Source: Solirubrobacterales bacterium (GTDB lineage: Bacteria > Actinomycetota > Thermoleophilia > Solirubrobacterales > Solirubrobacteraceae). Taken from it: DNA of 6,402 bases. Within the stretch, counting starts at the first letter, position 1. Every line of letters begins with the position of its first letter. A model generated the notes under the pieces. The model searched no databases. It saw only the letters and a list, made by a program, of their open reading frames with translations, and was not told the origin of the DNA. The stretch covers positions 1 through 6,402 of the forward strand of contig JACCQW010000300.1 of NCBI GenBank assembly GCA_013813955.1, in the 5' to 3' direction. The translations under genes were made by a program, and so were the position numbers. Shown piece by piece: positions 5,239 to 6,402 of this stretch.

Positions 5239-6144
5239 ATGCGCATCGACGAGATCTTCACCACGAAGGCCGAGCCGGTCTTCTCCTTCGAGTTCTTCCC
5301 GCCCAAGAGCGACGACGGGGAGCGCAACCTGTTCCGCGCCCTGGAGGAGCTGCGGCCGCTGCAGCCCGACTTCGTCTCGGTCACCTACGGCGCGGGGGGC
5401 TCGACGCGCGACAAGACGCTGGAGATCGTCGCGCACATCCACCGCGAGTTCGGCCTGGAGGCGATGGCGCACTTCACCTGCGTCAACGCGACCGTGGAGG
5501 GGCTTCGCTCCACGCTGGACGAGATGCGCGCGCTGGGCGTGGAGAACGTGCTCGCGCTGCGCGGCGACCCGCCCGGCGGTGCCGACGTGTGGACAAAGAC
5601 CGAGGGCGGCCTGGAGTACTCGCGCGAGCTCGTGGCGCTCATCGACGCCGAGTACGAGTTCGCGATCGGCGCCGCCTGCTTCCCCGAGACGCACATCCAC
5701 GCCCTCGACGCCGACAGCGACCTGCGCTACCTCAAGGAGAAGGTCGACGCGGGCGCGCGCTTTCTCATCACCCAGCTGTTCTTCGAGAACGAGCGCTTCG
5801 ACGAGTTCGTCGTGCGCGCACGAGAGATCGGCATCGAGGTCCCGATCGTGCCGGGGATCATGCCGATCACCAACGTGGGCCAGATCAGGCGCATCACCGA
5901 GCTGTGCGGCTCAGAGCTGCCGCCGAGGCTGCTCGAGCAGCTGGAGATGCGCGCCGACGAGCCCGACGCGGTGGCCGAGTTCGGCGTCGCCTACGCGACG
6001 CTGCAGTGCGCCGACCTGCTCGCCAACGGGGCGCCGGGCATCCACTTCTACACGCTGAACCGCTCGCCGGCGACGCGCGCGATCCTCAGCGCGCTGAAGC
6101 TCATGCGCCCGTGGGAGCGCGCCGGAGCGCCCTCGCCGGCCTGA
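5239..6144 (+). CDS. metF: 5,10-methylenetetrahydrofolate reductase
   Basis: Cytosolic flavoprotein that reduces 5,10-methylene-THF to 5-methyl-THF, the methyl donor for methionine synthase. Its 301 residues match the bacterial single-domain form (about 290-300), without the regulatory domain found in eukaryotes. Visible landmarks: FSFEFFPPKSDDGE (15-28) with catalytic Glu18; VSVTYGAGGSTRDKT (46-60), a flavin-site signature; HFTCVN (78-83); LALRGDPP (105-112) with Asp110, the flavin and folate contact; ACFPETH (146-152); ITQLFF (177-182) with folate-binding Gln179; PIVPGIMPI (202-210); and GIHFYTLNRS (267-276), the C-terminal signature. The ATG is the only sensible start; upstream codons in frame overlap the hydrolase. 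The 5-bp gap to the hydrolase suggests an operon, though no metH, metE or other folate gene lies in view. There is no room for a SAM or cobalamin riboswitch directly ahead of it. Identification is certain. Confidence 0.97.
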   Translation: MRIDEIFTTKAEPVFSFEFFPPKSDDGERNLFRALEELRPLQPDFVSVTYGAGGSTRDKTLEIVAHIHREFGLEAMAHFTCVNATVEGLRSTLDEMRALGVENVLALRGDPPGGADVWTKTEGGLEYSRELVALIDAEYEFAIGAACFPETHIHALDADSDLRYLKEKVDAGARFLITQLFFENERFDEFVVRAREIGIEVPIVPGIMPITNVGQIRRITELCGSELPPRLLEQLEMRADEPDAVAEFGVAYATLQCADLLANGAPGIHFYTLNRSPATRAILSALKLMRPWERAGAPSPA

Positions 6145-6155
6145 GCGCGGCGGCG

Positions 6156-6197
6156 GCTGAAGGATCGACCCACCGATGGGTGGGCGCAGGCTTCAGC
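6156..6197. terminator. Two-part hairpin, likely shared terminator between convergent genes
   Basis: A perfect outer repeat GCTGAAG (6156-6162) with CTTCAGC (6191-6197) encloses a perfect inner repeat CCCACC (6169-6174) with GGGTGG (6178-6183) around a GAT loop. Two more C-G/G-C pairs (6166-6167 with 6185-6186) extend the inner stem past one mismatch. It sits in the 68-bp gap, 11 bp after the metF stop and 15 bp from the stop of the leftward gene, exactly where a bidirectional terminator belongs. Neither side has a T-run, which is common for terminators in very GC-rich bacteria, so whether it works without Rho is unknown. Confidence 0.6.
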
Positions 6198-6212
6198 GGC
6201 GCGCAGATCGCA

Positions 6213-6402
6213 TCAGCCCGCCCCGAGCAGCAGGCCGAGGAGCACATCGGTGCCGCCCGTGCTCAGCGCGATGAGCAGCCCAGCCGCCTGGGCGGCGCTC
6301 AGCGCGCCCTCCTCCTGCGCGCGCCGGATTCCGGCCCGCAGCGCGCTCGCGAGCTCGGCGTCGCCGGCGCCGCCGGGACGGTCGCGCTCCAGCAGCGTCA
6401 GC
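6213..6402 (-). CDS. C-terminal end of an unidentified leftward gene (partial, possibly a regulator)
   Basis: The final 62 codons of a minus-strand gene enter from the right edge and end at TGA (6215-6213). Third positions are almost all G or C, while the other frames are poorer. The residues form helix-like stretches: AELASALRAGIRRAQEEGAL (15-34), then SAAQAAGLLIALSTGG (35-50) and a hydrophobic end DVLLGLLLGAG (52-62). The pattern of a helix ending RRAQEEG followed by a hydrophobic helix recalls the C-terminal ligand-binding domain of TetR-family regulators, but the DNA-binding part is outside the window and this is only a resemblance. It converges on metF. Confidence 0.6.
   Translation of the reverse strand, partial: LTLLERDRPGGAGDAELASALRAGIRRAQEEGALSAAQAAGLLIALSTGGTDVLLGLLLGAG

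Noticed and set aside
5200..5240. SAM or cobalamin riboswitch controlling metF
   Set aside because: Only 5 bp separate metF from the upstream gene and no riboswitch core or long leader can fit; upstream sequence is coding with normal codon bias.
1..6402. CRISPR array, tRNA/rRNA, transposon, prophage or defence island
   Set aside because: No spaced direct repeats, no tRNA-like cloverleaf, no transposase or integrase motifs, and uniform base composition; the genes are ordinary metabolism.

Overview
This window is a very GC-rich stretch (above 70% G+C by eye) with strong G/C bias at third codon positions, several GTG starts and tightly packed genes. That base composition and the style of the proteins suggest a high-GC actinobacterium. 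A Thermoleophilia/Solirubrobacterales-type organism is my best guess from the look of the MetF and pyruvate kinase proteins, but this is inference without any search.

Layout: a leftward cluster covers 115-4206. In transcription order it holds a 116-residue protein of unknown function (4206-3856), a class V PLP aminotransferase of the alanine-glyoxylate/serine-pyruvate type (3859-2696), an M29-family metallo-aminopeptidase (2699-1611) and pyruvate kinase (1524-115). The first three are joined by 4-base GTGA stop/start overlaps. Pyruvate kinase follows after an 86-bp gap that may carry its own promoter. A rightward pair starts back to back with this cluster across only 28 bp: a metallo-beta-lactamase-fold hydrolase with a C-terminal helical domain (4235-5233), and after 5 bp a methylenetetrahydrofolate reductase, metF (5239-6144). 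MetF converges on the C-terminal end of a leftward gene (6402-6213, cut by the window edge), with a strong inverted repeat between them that probably ends transcription. The left edge (1-114) holds at most the last codons of a neighbouring gene and is ambiguous.

Taken together the genes are metabolic housekeeping: peptide hydrolysis to amino acids, amino-acid/keto-acid exchange around pyruvate and glyoxylate, the last step of glycolysis, and one-carbon (methyl-folate) supply. I see no mobile element, CRISPR array, phage gene, RNA gene or defence system.

The most interesting signals are regulatory. The four genes without an overlapping upstream partner have no Shine-Dalgarno sequence but a TANNNT -10-like hexamer 7-11 bases before the start codon, as in leaderless transcripts. 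In the 28-bp divergent gap the two opposed -10 candidates share the same TA base pairs. The pyruvate kinase carries Lys, not Glu, at the position that marks potassium-independent enzymes.
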